Assembly: GCA_036735545.1 (NCBI GenBank)
Contig: DAINOD010000008.1
Coordinates: forward strand, 1 to 64,000
DNA length: 64,000 bases
Source: Rubrimonas sp036735545
GTDB lineage: Bacteria; Pseudomonadota; Alphaproteobacteria; Rhodobacterales; Rhodobacteraceae
Reading direction: 5' to 3'
The notes beneath the pieces were generated by a model. The model was not told where the DNA came from, ran no database searches, and worked only from the letters and a program-made list of their open reading frames with translations. Made by a program: the position numbers and the translations under genes. Below are positions 7,693-18,055 of the stretch, in pieces; position 1 is the stretch's first letter; each line of letters opens with the position of its first letter.

Positions 7693-8988
7693 TCAGGCGG
7701 GATAGCCGAAGGCGCGCGGCAGCAGCAGGACGAAGTCGGGAAAGAGGATCAGGACCGCCAGCGCCGCCAGCAGCGCGGCGAGGAAGGGCCAGATCTCGCG
7801 GATGATCTCGGCCAGCGGAATGCGCGTCACCGCGGTGATGACGAACAGCAGGATGCCATAGGGCGGCGTGATCAGCCCGATCATGCAGTTCACCACGGCC
7901 ACGACGCCGAAATGCACGAGGTCGATCCCCAGCGCCCGGCAGGTGGGCAGGAACAGCGGGATGATGACGAGGATGATGGTCGTGGCGTCCAGCACGCAGC
8001 CCAGCAGCAGGATCAGCAGGTTGACCCCGATCAGGAACGCGAGCGGCGAGATGTCGAGTCCCACGAGCGCCCGCGCCATCGCGGCGGGAATGTTCTCCGA
8101 CGCCACGACGTAGTTCAGGATCAGCGCGCCGCCGATCACCAGCCCCACGGCGGCCGAGGACCGCGCGCTGTCGACGAGGATGGCGTAGAGCGCCCCCAGC
8201 GAGAGCGCGCGATAGAACAGCCCCGCGAGCAGCAGCGCATAGGCCGCCGCGACCGCCGCCGCCTCGGTGGGCGTGGTGACGCCGCCGTAGATGCCCCACA
8301 GCAGGATCACCGGCATCAGGAGCGCGGGGAAGGCGTTCAGCGTGATCGCCGGCAGCGCCCGCAGCGGGACGGGCGCGTCGCGGTGGAAGCCTCGGCGCGC
8401 GGCGATCCACGCGTTCATCGCCATGAGCACCGCGCCCATCAGCAGCCCGGGCAGGATGCCGGCGAGGAACAGGAAGCCGATTGAGGTGTTGGACACCAGC
8501 GCATAGAGCACCATCGGGATCGAGGGCGGGATGATCGGCCCGATGGTCGCCGAGGCCGCCGTGATCGCCGCCGCGTAGCCGCGCCCGTAATGGCCGCTGC
8601 GCGTCATCATCTCGATCACGATGCGCCCGATCCCGGCCGCGTCGGCCACCGCCGAGCCCGACATGCCCGAGAAGATCAGCGACGACACCACGTTGACGTG
8701 CCCCAGCCCGCCGCGGAACCGCCCGACGACGGCGACGCAGAAGCCCAGCAGCCGCTCCGAGATCGTGCCCGCGTTCATGATGTTGGCCGCGACGATGAAC
8801 AACGGCACGGCCAGCAGCACGAAGCCCTCGTAGAGCCCGGAGGCCATCTGCTCGCCGGCCAGCGCGAGGTCCTGCCCCGCCGCGGCGAGATAGACCAGCG
8901 CGCCGACGATGATGGCGTAGGCGACCGGCAGGCCGATCGCGGCCAGCCCGAACAGGGTCAGCAGGCAGGCGGCGAGTTCGAGGCTCAT
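7693..8988 (-). CDS. dctM: TRAP transporter large permease, DctM family
   Basis: 431-residue integral membrane protein, the ion-coupled transport subunit of a tripartite ATP-independent periplasmic transporter. About twelve hydrophobic segments are visible. Family signatures include GMSGSAVADAAGIGRI near residue 97, the IGPIIPPSIPMVLY segment and LITPPYGILLFV near the C-terminus. The ATG at 8988 overlaps the stop of dctQ by four bases (ATGA), which indicates translational coupling. With DctP and DctQ it imports a carboxylate or sugar acid driven by Na+ or H+. Confidence 0.9.
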   Translation of the reverse strand: MSLELAACLLTLFGLAAIGLPVAYAIIVGALVYLAAAGQDLALAGEQMASGLYEGFVLLAVPLFIVAANIMNAGTISERLLGFCVAVVGRFRGGLGHVNVVSSLIFSGMSGSAVADAAGIGRIVIEMMTRSGHYGRGYAAAITAASATIGPIIPPSIPMVLYALVSNTSIGFLFLAGILPGLLMGAVLMAMNAWIAARRGFHRDAPVPLRALPAITLNAFPALLMPVILLWGIYGGVTTPTEAAAVAAAYALLLAGLFYRALSLGALYAILVDSARSSAAVGLVIGGALILNYVVASENIPAAMARALVGLDISPLAFLIGVNLLILLLGCVLDATTIILVIIPLFLPTCRALGIDLVHFGVVAVVNCMIGLITPPYGILLFVITAVTRIPLAEIIREIWPFLAALLAALAVLILFPDFVLLLPRAFGYPA

Positions 8989-9479
8989 GCGGCGTCGTCG
9001 GGGTCGGCGCGGCGGAGGATCTCGACGCAGCGCCACGCCGCGCGGGCGGCGACGGCGACAAGGAACACGGCGTAGATCGCGTAGACCTCGCGCATGGTCA
9101 CGCCGAGGGTGGGGCTGCGCTTGATGCGCAGGAAGTCGATCCAGTGCCAGCTCGCCGGCAGCGAGGCGAGCAGCCCGACCGCGACCGCCGCCGAGCCCAC
9201 GAGGCCCATGACGCGCCGCGCGCCGACCGGAGCCGCGACGTAGAGGATGTCGAAGCGCACATGGTCGCGGTCGCGCACGACGAAGGCGCAGCCGAAGAAC
9301 ACCAGCCACACCCACAGAACCAGGCACAACTCCAGCGTCCAGCCGATGGGGTTGGACAGCAGGTAGCGCGACACGATCTGCGCGAGGAAGGTGAGGAAGA
9401 TGGCGGCGAGCATCGCCGCCGCCGCCATCTCCGCGCCCTTCGCCGCGAGCCGGCCCGCCGAGCCGAGCGCGCGCCTCAT
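8985..9479 (-). CDS. dctQ: TRAP transporter small permease, DctQ family
   Basis: 164-residue protein with four predicted membrane helices, the usual size and shape of DctQ. It is the small subunit that associates with DctM. The motif RYLLSNPIGWTLELC after the first helix and VRDRDHVRFD between helices two and three are typical. ATG 9479 is preferred over an upstream in-frame start at 9521, which would overlap dctP. It starts 13 bases after the dctP stop and overlaps dctM by four bases, so all three are one operon. Confidence 0.85.
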   Translation of the reverse strand: MRRALGSAGRLAAKGAEMAAAAMLAAIFLTFLAQIVSRYLLSNPIGWTLELCLVLWVWLVFFGCAFVVRDRDHVRFDILYVAAPVGARRVMGLVGSAAVAVGLLASLPASWHWIDFLRIKRSPTLGVTMREVYAIYAVFLVAVAARAAWRCVEILRRADPDDAA

Positions 9480-9492
9480 CCGCCCGGGCGGC

Positions 9493-10491
9493 TCACATGC
9501 CCAGCGCGTTGATGCGCTCAAGCAGGCCCTCCGGCCACGCCTTGGCGTAGTCGCTGCCCAGATAGGCCTCCTGCACCCGGGCGCGGAAGGCGGCGAGGTC
9601 GGGCTCGTAGACCTTCAGGCCCTGCGCGGTGAGGTAGTCCACCAGCTCCTGCTCCTTGGCGAGCTGGTTCTGGCGGCCATACTCGGACGCCTCGTCCGCC
9701 GCCGCCTGCAGGGTGGCCTGCTGCCCGGGGGTGAGCCGGTCCCAGGCCTGTTTCGAGAGGGCGAGATAGTTCAGGTCGACCAGGTGCGAAGTCAGCACGA
9801 TCTGGTCCGTCACCTCGTAGAACTTGGCGTCGACCACGGTCGGCAGCGGGTTGTCCTGCCCGTCGATGGCGCCGGTCTGGAGCGCGGTGTAGACCTCGGT
9901 GAAGGCCATCGGCGTGGGGTTCGCCCCCAGCGCGCTGCCGAGGAACAGCCACGCGTCGGTGTTGGGCATCCGCAGGTTCACGCCGGCGAGGTCGTCCGGC
10001 GTGCGCACCTCGCGGTCGCCCTTCAGGTTCACCTGACGGCGGCCGAGATACATGACCGACAGCAGCTTCACGCCCAGCTCGTCCTCGACCTTCTTCTTGA
10101 AGGGCTCCATCAGCGGGTCGTTGAAGACGGCGACCTGATGGGCGGCGTCCTGATGGACGTAGCCCGCCGTGAAGATCGAGAACTCGGGGAAGAACACCGC
10201 CAGCTCCTGCGCCGAGGTGATCGACATCTCGAGGTTGCCGCGCGCGATGGCCTCCAGCTCCGTGCCCTGCCGGAACAGCGCGCCGTTCCAGTGCGGCTCG
10301 AAGGCGGCGAAGTCGGCGATGGCGGGGGCGAACTTCTCCATCAGCGCAATTGCGCGCTGGTCGGTCTCGGAGTTCACCGAGGACAGGCGCAGCCGCACCT
10401 TGTCCTGCGCCACGGCCGGCGCGCCGAGGCCGGCGAGCAGCGCCGCGGCCGCCGCGCCGAACGCCGCGCGGCGCGTGAGGGTCAGGCTCAT
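9493..10491 (-). CDS. dctP: TRAP transporter solute-binding protein, DctP family
   Basis: 332-residue periplasmic binding protein. It has an N-terminal export signal with a twin-arginine-like TRRAAFG and an Ala-rich stretch ending AVAQ near residue 29. The core includes the ligand-contact motif LRMPNTDAW, in which the Arg is the carboxylate-binding residue conserved in this family, followed by FTEVYTALQTGAIDGQDNPL, another family signature. It is the first gene of the dctPQM-dehydrogenase transcript and is divergent from the shikimate dehydrogenase-like gene. The conserved Arg supports a carboxylated substrate, but the ligand is not identifiable. Confidence 0.92.
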   Translation of the reverse strand: MSLTLTRRAAFGAAAAALLAGLGAPAVAQDKVRLRLSSVNSETDQRAIALMEKFAPAIADFAAFEPHWNGALFRQGTELEAIARGNLEMSITSAQELAVFFPEFSIFTAGYVHQDAAHQVAVFNDPLMEPFKKKVEDELGVKLLSVMYLGRRQVNLKGDREVRTPDDLAGVNLRMPNTDAWLFLGSALGANPTPMAFTEVYTALQTGAIDGQDNPLPTVVDAKFYEVTDQIVLTSHLVDLNYLALSKQAWDRLTPGQQATLQAAADEASEYGRQNQLAKEQELVDYLTAQGLKVYEPDLAAFRARVQEAYLGSDYAKAWPEGLLERINALGM

Positions 10492-10632
10492 GTCATTCCT
10501 CCCGGATCTGTCGTGGCGCGGTCATTGCGTCGCCGCGCGCCGCCTTGGCATACCGCTCCCGCGCCCGATTGCAAACCGCCGCCCGCTTGCCGCCCCGGCG
10601 CCGGCGCGGCATACCCGGCGCGGGGGTGCGCG

Positions 10633-11469
10633 ATGCGGATTTCGGGGACGACGCGGCTGATCGCGCATCTGGGCGCGCCGACCGAGGGCTTCCGCGCGCC
10701 GCTGATCTACAATCCCTATTTCGCCGCGCACGGGATCGACGCGGTCGTCGTGCCGATGGGCTGCGAGGCGGGCGATCTTCCGGCGCTGCTGGCGCCGCTG
10801 TTCCGGCTGCGCAACGTCGCCGGCGCGCTGATCACCATGCCGCACAAGCAGGCGGTCACCGACCTGCTGGACGACGCGTCGCCCGCCGTGCGCGTCTGCG
10901 GGGCGTGCAACGCGGTGCGCCGCGACGGGGCCGGGCGGCTTGTGGGCGACATGCTCGACGGCGAGGGGTTCCTGCGCGCGCTGGCGCAGCGGGGACGGCG
11001 CGTCGCGGGCGCCTCGGCGCTGGTGGTGGGCGCGGGCGGCGTCGGCTCGGCCATCGCCGCTGCGCTGGCGGGGGCGGGGCTGGGGCGGCTGGGGTTGCAC
11101 GACGCGCGGCCGGAGGCGGCGACGGCGCTTGCGGCGCGGCTCGCGGCGCATCATCCGGCCATGGCGCTGAGCGTGGGCGCAAACGACCCGGCGGGATGGG
11201 AGATCGTGGTCAACGCCACCCCGCTGGGGATGCGCGCGGAAGACCCCTTGCCGCTCGATCCTGCGCGCCTCGACCCCGGCGCCTTCGTCGGCGAGGTGGT
11301 GCTGGAGCCGGTCGAGACGCCGCTGCTGGCGGCCGCGCGGGCGCGGGGTTGCGCGACGCAGACGGGGCTGGACATGCTGTTCGAGATGATCCCCGCCTAT
11401 CTCGATTTCTTCGGCCTGCCCCCGGCGACGGCCGAGGAGCTGCGCCGCCTCGCCGACCTCCCCCGCTGA
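10633..11469 (+). CDS. Shikimate/quinate dehydrogenase-like oxidoreductase
   Basis: 278-residue protein with the two-domain shikimate dehydrogenase fold. It has the catalytic lysine in MPHK (Lys72), CNAVRRDG at 92-99, the NAD(P) motif GAGGVGSA at 133-140 and NATPLGM. The usual N-terminal substrate motif with two hydroxyl residues (Ser-x-Ser-Pro) is degenerate here: GFRAPLIYN. That, and its place beside a TRAP transporter and an aldolase, argue against housekeeping AroE and for a catabolic quinate/shikimate-like or other polyol-acid dehydrogenase. It is divergent from dctP, and 11 bases separate it from the downstream aldolase gene. Confidence 0.75.
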   Translation: MRISGTTRLIAHLGAPTEGFRAPLIYNPYFAAHGIDAVVVPMGCEAGDLPALLAPLFRLRNVAGALITMPHKQAVTDLLDDASPAVRVCGACNAVRRDGAGRLVGDMLDGEGFLRALAQRGRRVAGASALVVGAGGVGSAIAAALAGAGLGRLGLHDARPEAATALAARLAAHHPAMALSVGANDPAGWEIVVNATPLGMRAEDPLPLDPARLDPGAFVGEVVLEPVETPLLAAARARGCATQTGLDMLFEMIPAYLDFFGLPPATAEELRRLADLPR

Positions 11470-11480
11470 AGGACATCCCG

Positions 11481-12245
11481 ATGGACATGCCGCGCAACAC
11501 CCTCAAGGCCGCCCTGCTGGAGGGGCGCACCCAGATCGGGCTGTGGAGCTCGATCAACGACGCGGCGGTGGTCGAGATGCTGGCCGGCTGCGGCTACGAC
11601 TGGCTGATGATCGACACCGAGCACGCCGCCATCGACACGCTCGACGTGCTGCCGCTGCTGCAGGCGGCGGCCCCCTACCCCACCCAGATGGTGGTGCGAC
11701 CGAAGGCGGTGGACGTCGCCGACATCAAGCGCCTGCTCGACCTCGGCGCCCAGACGCTGCTGGTGCCCTACATCCGCGACGTGGAGGAGGCGCGGCTGGC
11801 CGTCTCCGCCGTCGCCTACGGCCCGCACGGGGTCCGCGGCATGGCGGGGCTTACGCGCGCAAGCCGCTTCGGCGCCGTTCGCGACTACGCGCGTCGGGCG
11901 CGCGAGGAGATCTGTCTGATCCTGCAGATCGAGACCGCCGACGCGCTCGACGCGGTGGAGGACATCGCGGCGGTGGAGGGCGTGGACGCGCTGTTCATCG
12001 GCCCCGCCGACCTTGCCGCCAGCATGGGACACCCCGGCGAGCCCTCGCACCCCGCGGTGCGCAAGGCCTGCGTCGAGGGCGTGCGCCGCATCCGCGCGGC
12101 GGGCAAGCCGGCGGGCTTCCTGACGCTGGACCCGGAAGTGACCGCCGAGGTGGCGGAGGCCGGCGCCAACTTCCTCGCGGTCGACGTCGACGCCGCCATC
12201 CTGCGGCGCGGGGCGGTCGAGGCGCTGGCGCGCTGGCGGCGCTGA
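11481..12245 (+). CDS. HpcH/HpaI-family aldolase
   Basis: 254-residue class II (metal-dependent) pyruvate aldolase of the 4-hydroxy-2-oxoheptanedioate/2-keto-3-deoxy-L-rhamnonate aldolase type. Key motifs are MIDTEHA near residue 46, the metal-ligand Glu in LQIETADAL, and FIGPADLAASMGHPG with the second acidic ligand. The family cleaves 2-keto-4-hydroxy acids to pyruvate and an aldehyde. ATG 11481 follows the shikimate dehydrogenase-like gene by 11 bases; GAAGGA lies just upstream. The pair probably works in one catabolic route with the TRAP system and the dehydrogenase on the other strand. Substrate unknown. Confidence 0.88.
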   Translation: MDMPRNTLKAALLEGRTQIGLWSSINDAAVVEMLAGCGYDWLMIDTEHAAIDTLDVLPLLQAAAPYPTQMVVRPKAVDVADIKRLLDLGAQTLLVPYIRDVEEARLAVSAVAYGPHGVRGMAGLTRASRFGAVRDYARRAREEICLILQIETADALDAVEDIAAVEGVDALFIGPADLAASMGHPGEPSHPAVRKACVEGVRRIRAAGKPAGFLTLDPEVTAEVAEAGANFLAVDVDAAILRRGAVEALARWRR

Positions 12246-12251
12246 CGCGGC

Positions 12252-12280
12252 GCCGCGGAGCGCCTCGGGCGCTCCGCGGC
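12252..12280. terminator. GC-rich hairpin between convergent genes
   Basis: A perfect 13-bp stem (12252-12264 with 12268-12280, GCCGCGGAGCGCC) closes a TCG loop. It sits between the converging ends of the aldolase and the isomerase genes. There is no T-tract on either strand, so it may act as a bidirectional pause or RNA-stabilising structure rather than a classical intrinsic terminator. Confidence 0.5.
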
Positions 12281-12299
12281 ATGGCGCGCGGCGGTTGGC

Positions 12300-13127
12300 T
12301 CAGCGCGCGAGGCCGAGCGCCTCCAGATGCTTGGCGCCGGCGAAGATGCTGTCCTTGTCGCGCAGTTCGAGGTTCAGGCGCGGCTTGCTCGACAGCTGGG
12401 CCAGCGCGGCGAAGATGGGCGGCCAGTTCATCGTGCCCATGCCCGGCGCCCAGTGGCGGTCGGCGTAGCCGTCGGCGTCCTGGATATGCACATGCTCGAG
12501 CATGTCGCCGGCCGCGGTGACGAAGTAGTCCACCGGCGGGGCGCCGGTGCTGCCCTGCGCGTAATAGGCGTGGCCCGTGTCGATCGAGAGCTTGACCGCG
12601 GCGCTGTCGAAGCTGCGCGCCAGCATCAGGCGGTCGTCGGGATTCTTGTCCTCGATGTTCTCCAGCACGAAGGTCACGCCCAGCCCTTCGGCGCGCTTGA
12701 CCGCCGCGTCGAGGCAGGCGTGGGCGCAGGCGATCACGTCGCCGATGCCGTTCGGCTCCTTGGGCAGGTTGTTGTAGCCCCAGGTCGTGAAGGGGCTGTG
12801 GATCACGATCTGATCCGCCCCCAGCGCGTCGGCCACGTCCAGCGCCTGATCCATGCGCCGCGCGATGACGGCCTGCACGTCCACGTCGCGGGTGCCGATG
12901 GTGAAACCCCAGAAGGGTCCGTGGATGCCGAGCCGGCCGGTATGGTCGGACAGCAGTTCGTTCGCCTGCGCGACCCGCGCCTTCCAGTCGCCGTTCAACA
13001 GGGCGGCGTCGACGAAGTCCTGGATCTCGAGGTCGCGCTGATCGGCGACCAGCCACTCGCGATACTTCGGAAGGAAGGACACCGGCATGCAGGCGCCAAG
13101 GACAGGCAGGCTCGTTTCGGGCGGCAT
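12300..13127 (-). CDS. Sugar-phosphate isomerase/epimerase (TIM barrel)
   Basis: 275-residue protein of the xylose-isomerase-like TIM-barrel (AP endonuclease 2) superfamily. Metal-site residues are in their usual order: Glu in FVLENIEDKNP, Asp-His in SIDTGHAYY, His in HVHIQDADGYADRHW and a final Glu in LELRDKD. Such proteins interconvert keto sugars or sugar acids. ATG 13127 has only a weak GGAA ribosome-binding sequence. It converges on the aldolase gene and is divergent from the peptide-type ABC operon. It may belong with either cluster. Confidence 0.75.
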   Translation of the reverse strand: MPPETSLPVLGACMPVSFLPKYREWLVADQRDLEIQDFVDAALLNGDWKARVAQANELLSDHTGRLGIHGPFWGFTIGTRDVDVQAVIARRMDQALDVADALGADQIVIHSPFTTWGYNNLPKEPNGIGDVIACAHACLDAAVKRAEGLGVTFVLENIEDKNPDDRLMLARSFDSAAVKLSIDTGHAYYAQGSTGAPPVDYFVTAAGDMLEHVHIQDADGYADRHWAPGMGTMNWPPIFAALAQLSSKPRLNLELRDKDSIFAGAKHLEALGLAR

Positions 13128-13554
13128 TCGGTTTCCAAACGCGAAAGGGAGGGGGGGAGAGAAGCGCCAGGCCGAATAGCGGCCCCGCGCGGCGCATCAT
13201 CGCCCTGCGATCCCCGCGGGCCAGTGAAGTTTTGGTAACGGATCGAGCAGCACGAACGCGCGCGATTCGCCCCGTCATCCCGGCGTCGCCGGCAAGGCGC
13301 CGACCCTTCCCGCATCTGTCGATCGCCAGCGGGCGCACCGTCTGGCGCCTCTACCGGGGGCGCCCGACGGCGCGAGACAACCAGAAATTGCAGGCGGCTT
13401 GACGGCGTCGCGGGGCGTCCGGCGGGGCCCCGACGCTCCCGGGAGGCGGCTGCGAAGCCCCGGAATCCGTCGCCAACGCTTCATCTGCGGGAAGAACCCC
13501 TGTCGCACAGCCGGGCTAACCTCGACTACGCAAACACGAGGGAGAACTCGCCCC
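13128..13554. other. 427-base intergenic region, divergent promoters presumed
   Basis: This region separates the isomerase gene from the divergent ABC binding-protein gene. I see no convincing gene in it. A less GC-rich patch (GTGAAGTTTTGGTAACGG, 13225-13242) is the only base-composition anomaly and could be a regulator site. A TTGACG at 13399 has no recognisable -10 partner. Confidence 0.3.
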
Positions 13555-15126
13555 ATGACTCTCATCACCCGCCGCACGGCGCTCGCGACGGCCGCAGCCT
13601 CCGTCGCGCTGCCGCGCTTCGCCATCGGCCAGTCCGATTCGCGCCCGAGCGTGACCGTGGCCGTGCAGAACATCGTCACGTCGAACACGCTGGACATGCG
13701 GCGCGAGGGTTCGAACGTCGGCACCCGCATCTTCCGCAACTACGTCGAGCCGATGGTCGACACCGACTGGGTCGGCGACATGTCGCTAATGCCCGGCCTC
13801 GCGACCGGCTGGGAGCGCATAGACGACCGCACGGTGGAGTTCACGCTGCGCGAGGGCGTCAAGTTCCACAACGGCGACACCATGACCTCCGACGACGTGG
13901 CCTTCACCTTCGGGCCCGAGTTGATGTGGGGCGGCGGCTCGCGCGAGGTGCCCGCGGCCGTCATCGAGATCGCGCGCCGCACCCTGCCCGGCTTCGACCG
14001 CATCGAGGTCCTCGGGCCGAACAAGGTGCGCTTCCACAACAGCGTGCCCGACGTCGTGATCGAGGGCCGCATGGCCCGCGCCCACGCGACCATCGCCAAC
14101 CGCCGCGCCTCGATGGAGGCGGGCGACTGGATGAGCATGGCGCGCAGCCCGATCGGCACCGGCCCCTACCGCATCAACTCGTTCCGCCCCGACTCCATGC
14201 TGGAGATGGTCGCCTTCGACGACCATTGGCAGGGCCGCCCGCCGCTCAGCCGTCTGCGCTTCGCCGAGGTCCCCGAGGTGCCGTCGCGCATCAACATGCT
14301 GCTGTCGGGCGAGGCCGAGTTCGCCTGCGACATCCCCCCCGACCAGATCGCGGGCATCGAGGAGAGCGGCCGCTACGAGGTCGTCGGCGGGCCGATCAAC
14401 AACACCCGCTACACGGTCTTCAACAAGGCCCACCCGGTGCTGGCCAACCCGCTGGTGCGCCGCGCGCTGACCCACGCCGTGGACCGCCAGCTTCTGGTCG
14501 AGGTGCTGTTCGACAACCGCACCGAGGTCCCGCGCGGCATGCAGTGGGAGTTCTACGGCGACTACTTCATCCGCGAGCACGAGAACCCGAAGTACGACCC
14601 CGACGAGGCCCGCGCCCTGCTGCGCGAGGCGGGCTATCGCGGCGAGCCGATCCCCTATCGCCTGCTCAACAACTACTACACCAACCAGAACCAGACGGCG
14701 CAGATCAACGTCGAGAGCTGGCGCGCGGTGGGCCTCAACATCCAGCTCCAGATGGTCGAGAATTGGGGTCAGATCAGCGAGGGCGCTGACGACCAGCGCG
14801 GCATCCACGACTGGTCGGCGGCGGCCGTGGTGCCGGATCCCTCGATCCAGATGTCCGGCTCCTGGGGCCGGCGCGGCGGCCCCTGGGTGCGCGGCCAGTG
14901 GACCAACGAGGAATTCGGCGAGATCGCCGAGGAACTCGAACTCAGCACCGACCACGGGCGGCGCATCGAGATCTGGAAGCGCATGCTGCAGATCATCGAG
15001 CACGAGGATCCCGCCTATGTCGTGCTCTATCGCAACGTGAACTTCACGGCGAAGCGGCGCGACATCGAGTGGCGGGCCGCCCAGTCCTTCGTGATGGACT
15101 TCCGCGCCGCCAACTGGGGGGCGTAG
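13555..15126 (+). CDS. ABC transporter substrate-binding protein, family 5
   Basis: 523-residue periplasmic binding protein of the DppA/OppA class. The N-terminus (ITRRTALATAAASVALPRFAIGQ) looks like a Tat-type signal. Family signatures include LATGWERIDDRTVEFTLREGVKFHNGD near residues 80-110, SPIGTGPYRI near 200 and VRRALTHAVDRQ near 302. It is the first gene of a five-gene transporter operon (binding protein, two ATPases, two permeases). Ligands of the family include peptides, nickel chelates, opines and oligosaccharides; the neighbours do not decide between them. Confidence 0.9.
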   Translation: MTLITRRTALATAAASVALPRFAIGQSDSRPSVTVAVQNIVTSNTLDMRREGSNVGTRIFRNYVEPMVDTDWVGDMSLMPGLATGWERIDDRTVEFTLREGVKFHNGDTMTSDDVAFTFGPELMWGGGSREVPAAVIEIARRTLPGFDRIEVLGPNKVRFHNSVPDVVIEGRMARAHATIANRRASMEAGDWMSMARSPIGTGPYRINSFRPDSMLEMVAFDDHWQGRPPLSRLRFAEVPEVPSRINMLLSGEAEFACDIPPDQIAGIEESGRYEVVGGPINNTRYTVFNKAHPVLANPLVRRALTHAVDRQLLVEVLFDNRTEVPRGMQWEFYGDYFIREHENPKYDPDEARALLREAGYRGEPIPYRLLNNYYTNQNQTAQINVESWRAVGLNIQLQMVENWGQISEGADDQRGIHDWSAAAVVPDPSIQMSGSWGRRGGPWVRGQWTNEEFGEIAEELELSTDHGRRIEIWKRMLQIIEHEDPAYVVLYRNVNFTAKRRDIEWRAAQSFVMDFRAANWGA

Positions 15127-15129
15127 ACC

Positions 15130-16094
15130 TTGGCCTTCGTCGCGATCCGCGATCTGACGGTGTCCTTCGACGGCGCCGCCGCCCTGCGCGGCGTCAGCCT
15201 CGACGTGGGCCGCGGCGAAGCGCTCGGTCTGGTGGGCGAGTCCGGGTGCGGCAAGTCCGTGACCTGGCTCGCCGCGCTGGGCCTGCTGCCCGGCAAGGCG
15301 GCGATCACCGGCTCGGTGCGCGTGGAGGGCGCGGAGATCCTCGGCGCCCGCCCGCACCTGCTGGAGCGGGTGCGCGGCGGACGCATCGCCATGATCTTCC
15401 AGGACCCCGCATCGAGCCTCAACCCGGTCCACCGCGTCGGCCGCCAGATCGGCGAGGCGCTCGCGCTGCACCGCGGCCTGTCCGGCGCGGCGGTGAAGGC
15501 GGAGGCGCGGCGGCTGCTCGACCAGGTCGGCATCCCCGACGCCGGCCGCCGCGTCGACGCCTATCCGCACGAGTTGTCCGGCGGCCAGAACCAGCGCGTC
15601 ATGATCGCCATGGCGCTGGCCGGCCAGCCCGACCTGCTGATCGCCGACGAGCCGACGACGGCGCTCGACGTGACGATCCAGGCCCAGATCCTCGATCTGC
15701 TGCGCCAGTTGCGGCGCGATCTCGGCATGGGGCTGGTGCTGATCAGCCACGATCTCGGCGTCGTCGCCGACACCTGCGACCGGATCGCGGTGATGTATGC
15801 CGGCCGCATCGTCGAGGAGGCGCCGACCGCGCGGCTGTTCCGCCAGCCGTCCCACCCCTACACCCGCGGGCTGCTGGGCGCGCTGCCGCCGATCTCGGGC
15901 GAACGGCGCCCGCTGGTGGCGATACCGGGGAGCGTTCCCGACCCCGCGCGCCTGCCCCGCGGCTGCGCGTTCGGCCCGCGCTGTCCCGACGCCATCCCCG
16001 CCTGCGGCGCGTCCGACCCCGGCCACACGTCGCTGGGCGGCGCCCATCGCGTCGCCTGCCTGCGGGCCGACGAGGCGTTGAGCGAGGCGGTGGC

Positions 16095-16098
<4 letters not shown>
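15130..16098 (+). CDS. Peptide-type ABC transporter ATPase, DppD class
   Basis: 322-residue nucleotide-binding subunit. Walker A is GESGCGKSV (about residues 37-45), the ABC signature is LSGGQNQRV, Walker B is LLIADEPTTALD and the switch His is in LISHDLGVV. The C-terminal oligopeptide-transporter extension has the Cys pattern GCAFGPRCPDAIPACG...VACL typical of Dpp/Opp ATPases. The TTG at 15130, three bases after the binding-protein stop, is the most probable start. Its stop overlaps the GTG of the next ATPase gene. Confidence 0.88.
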
Positions 16099-17102
<1,004 letters not shown>

Positions 17103-17103
17103 C

Positions 17104-18042
17104 ATGCTGCGCTTTATCGCCTTCCGCCTGGCGCGGGCGCTGGTGACCATCGTCATGGTCGTCACCTTCGCCTTCGTCGTGCTGCGCCTGTCTGGCGATC
17201 CGGCGATGGTCATCATGGGAGCGGACGCCCCGCCCGAGGCGGTCGACGCCTTCCGCGCCGCCTGGGGCCTCGACCAGCCGATCCCGATCCAGTATCTCGC
17301 CTTTTTCCAGGCGATCTTCACCGGCGACCTCGGCTATTCCATGCGCGACGGCCGGTCGGCCATCGAACTGGTGGCCGAGCGCGTGCCGGCCACGCTGATG
17401 CTCACGATCCCGGCGCTGTTCATCAAGCTGGCGCTCGGCATCCCGGCCGGCGTCTACGCCGCGCTGCATCGCAATACGTTCATTGACCGCACCGTGATGG
17501 TGTTCGCCGTGACCGGCTTCGCCATGCCGTCCTTCATTCTCGGCCTGCTGCTGGTGCTCGTCTTCGCGGTCAATCTCGGCTGGCTGCCCTCGGGCGGGCA
17601 AGGGACCTGGGCGCACGCCGTGCTGCCGACGATCACCATGGGCCTCGGCGGCGCGGCGTTGCTGGCGCGCTTCACGCGCAGCGCGATGCTGGAGGTGCTC
17701 GGCCAGTCCTACATCCGCACCGGCAGCGCCAAGGGGCTGGCCTGGTCGCGGGTGGTGTGGCGCCACGCCCTGCCCAACGCCGCGATTCCGACGGTCACCA
17801 TCGTGGGCTTCATGCTCGGCAGCCTGATCGCGGGCGCGGTGGTGGTGGAGAGCGTGTTCTCCTGGCCCGGCGTCGGGCGGCTGCTGGTCGTCTCGGTCAG
17901 CAACCGCGACCTCGCCGTGGTTCAGACCATCCTGCTGATGGTGGCGATGACCATGGTCGCCGCGAATTTCCTCGTCGATCTGCTCTACGGGCTGCTCGAC
18001 CCGCGCCTGCGCAACGCGGCGCGCCCCGCCAGGCAAGCGTGA
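17104..18042 (+). CDS. Peptide-type ABC transporter permease, DppB class
   Basis: 312-residue inner-membrane permease with an N-terminal membrane segment, a periplasmic loop and five further helices. The EAA-type cytoplasmic loop is recognisable in YIRTGSAKGLAWSRVVWRHALPNA (family core A--KGL). The motif VVVESVFSWPGVGRL is characteristic of DppB. ATG 17104 follows the ATPase stop by one base. Confidence 0.9.
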   Translation: MLRFIAFRLARALVTIVMVVTFAFVVLRLSGDPAMVIMGADAPPEAVDAFRAAWGLDQPIPIQYLAFFQAIFTGDLGYSMRDGRSAIELVAERVPATLMLTIPALFIKLALGIPAGVYAALHRNTFIDRTVMVFAVTGFAMPSFILGLLLVLVFAVNLGWLPSGGQGTWAHAVLPTITMGLGGAALLARFTRSAMLEVLGQSYIRTGSAKGLAWSRVVWRHALPNAAIPTVTIVGFMLGSLIAGAVVVESVFSWPGVGRLLVVSVSNRDLAVVQTILLMVAMTMVAANFLVDLLYGLLDPRLRNAARPARQA

Positions 18043-18055
18043 AGGGCTCCCACCG

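Noticed and set aside
10633..11469. Housekeeping aroE
   Set aside because: Degenerate substrate-binding motif and catabolic surroundings.
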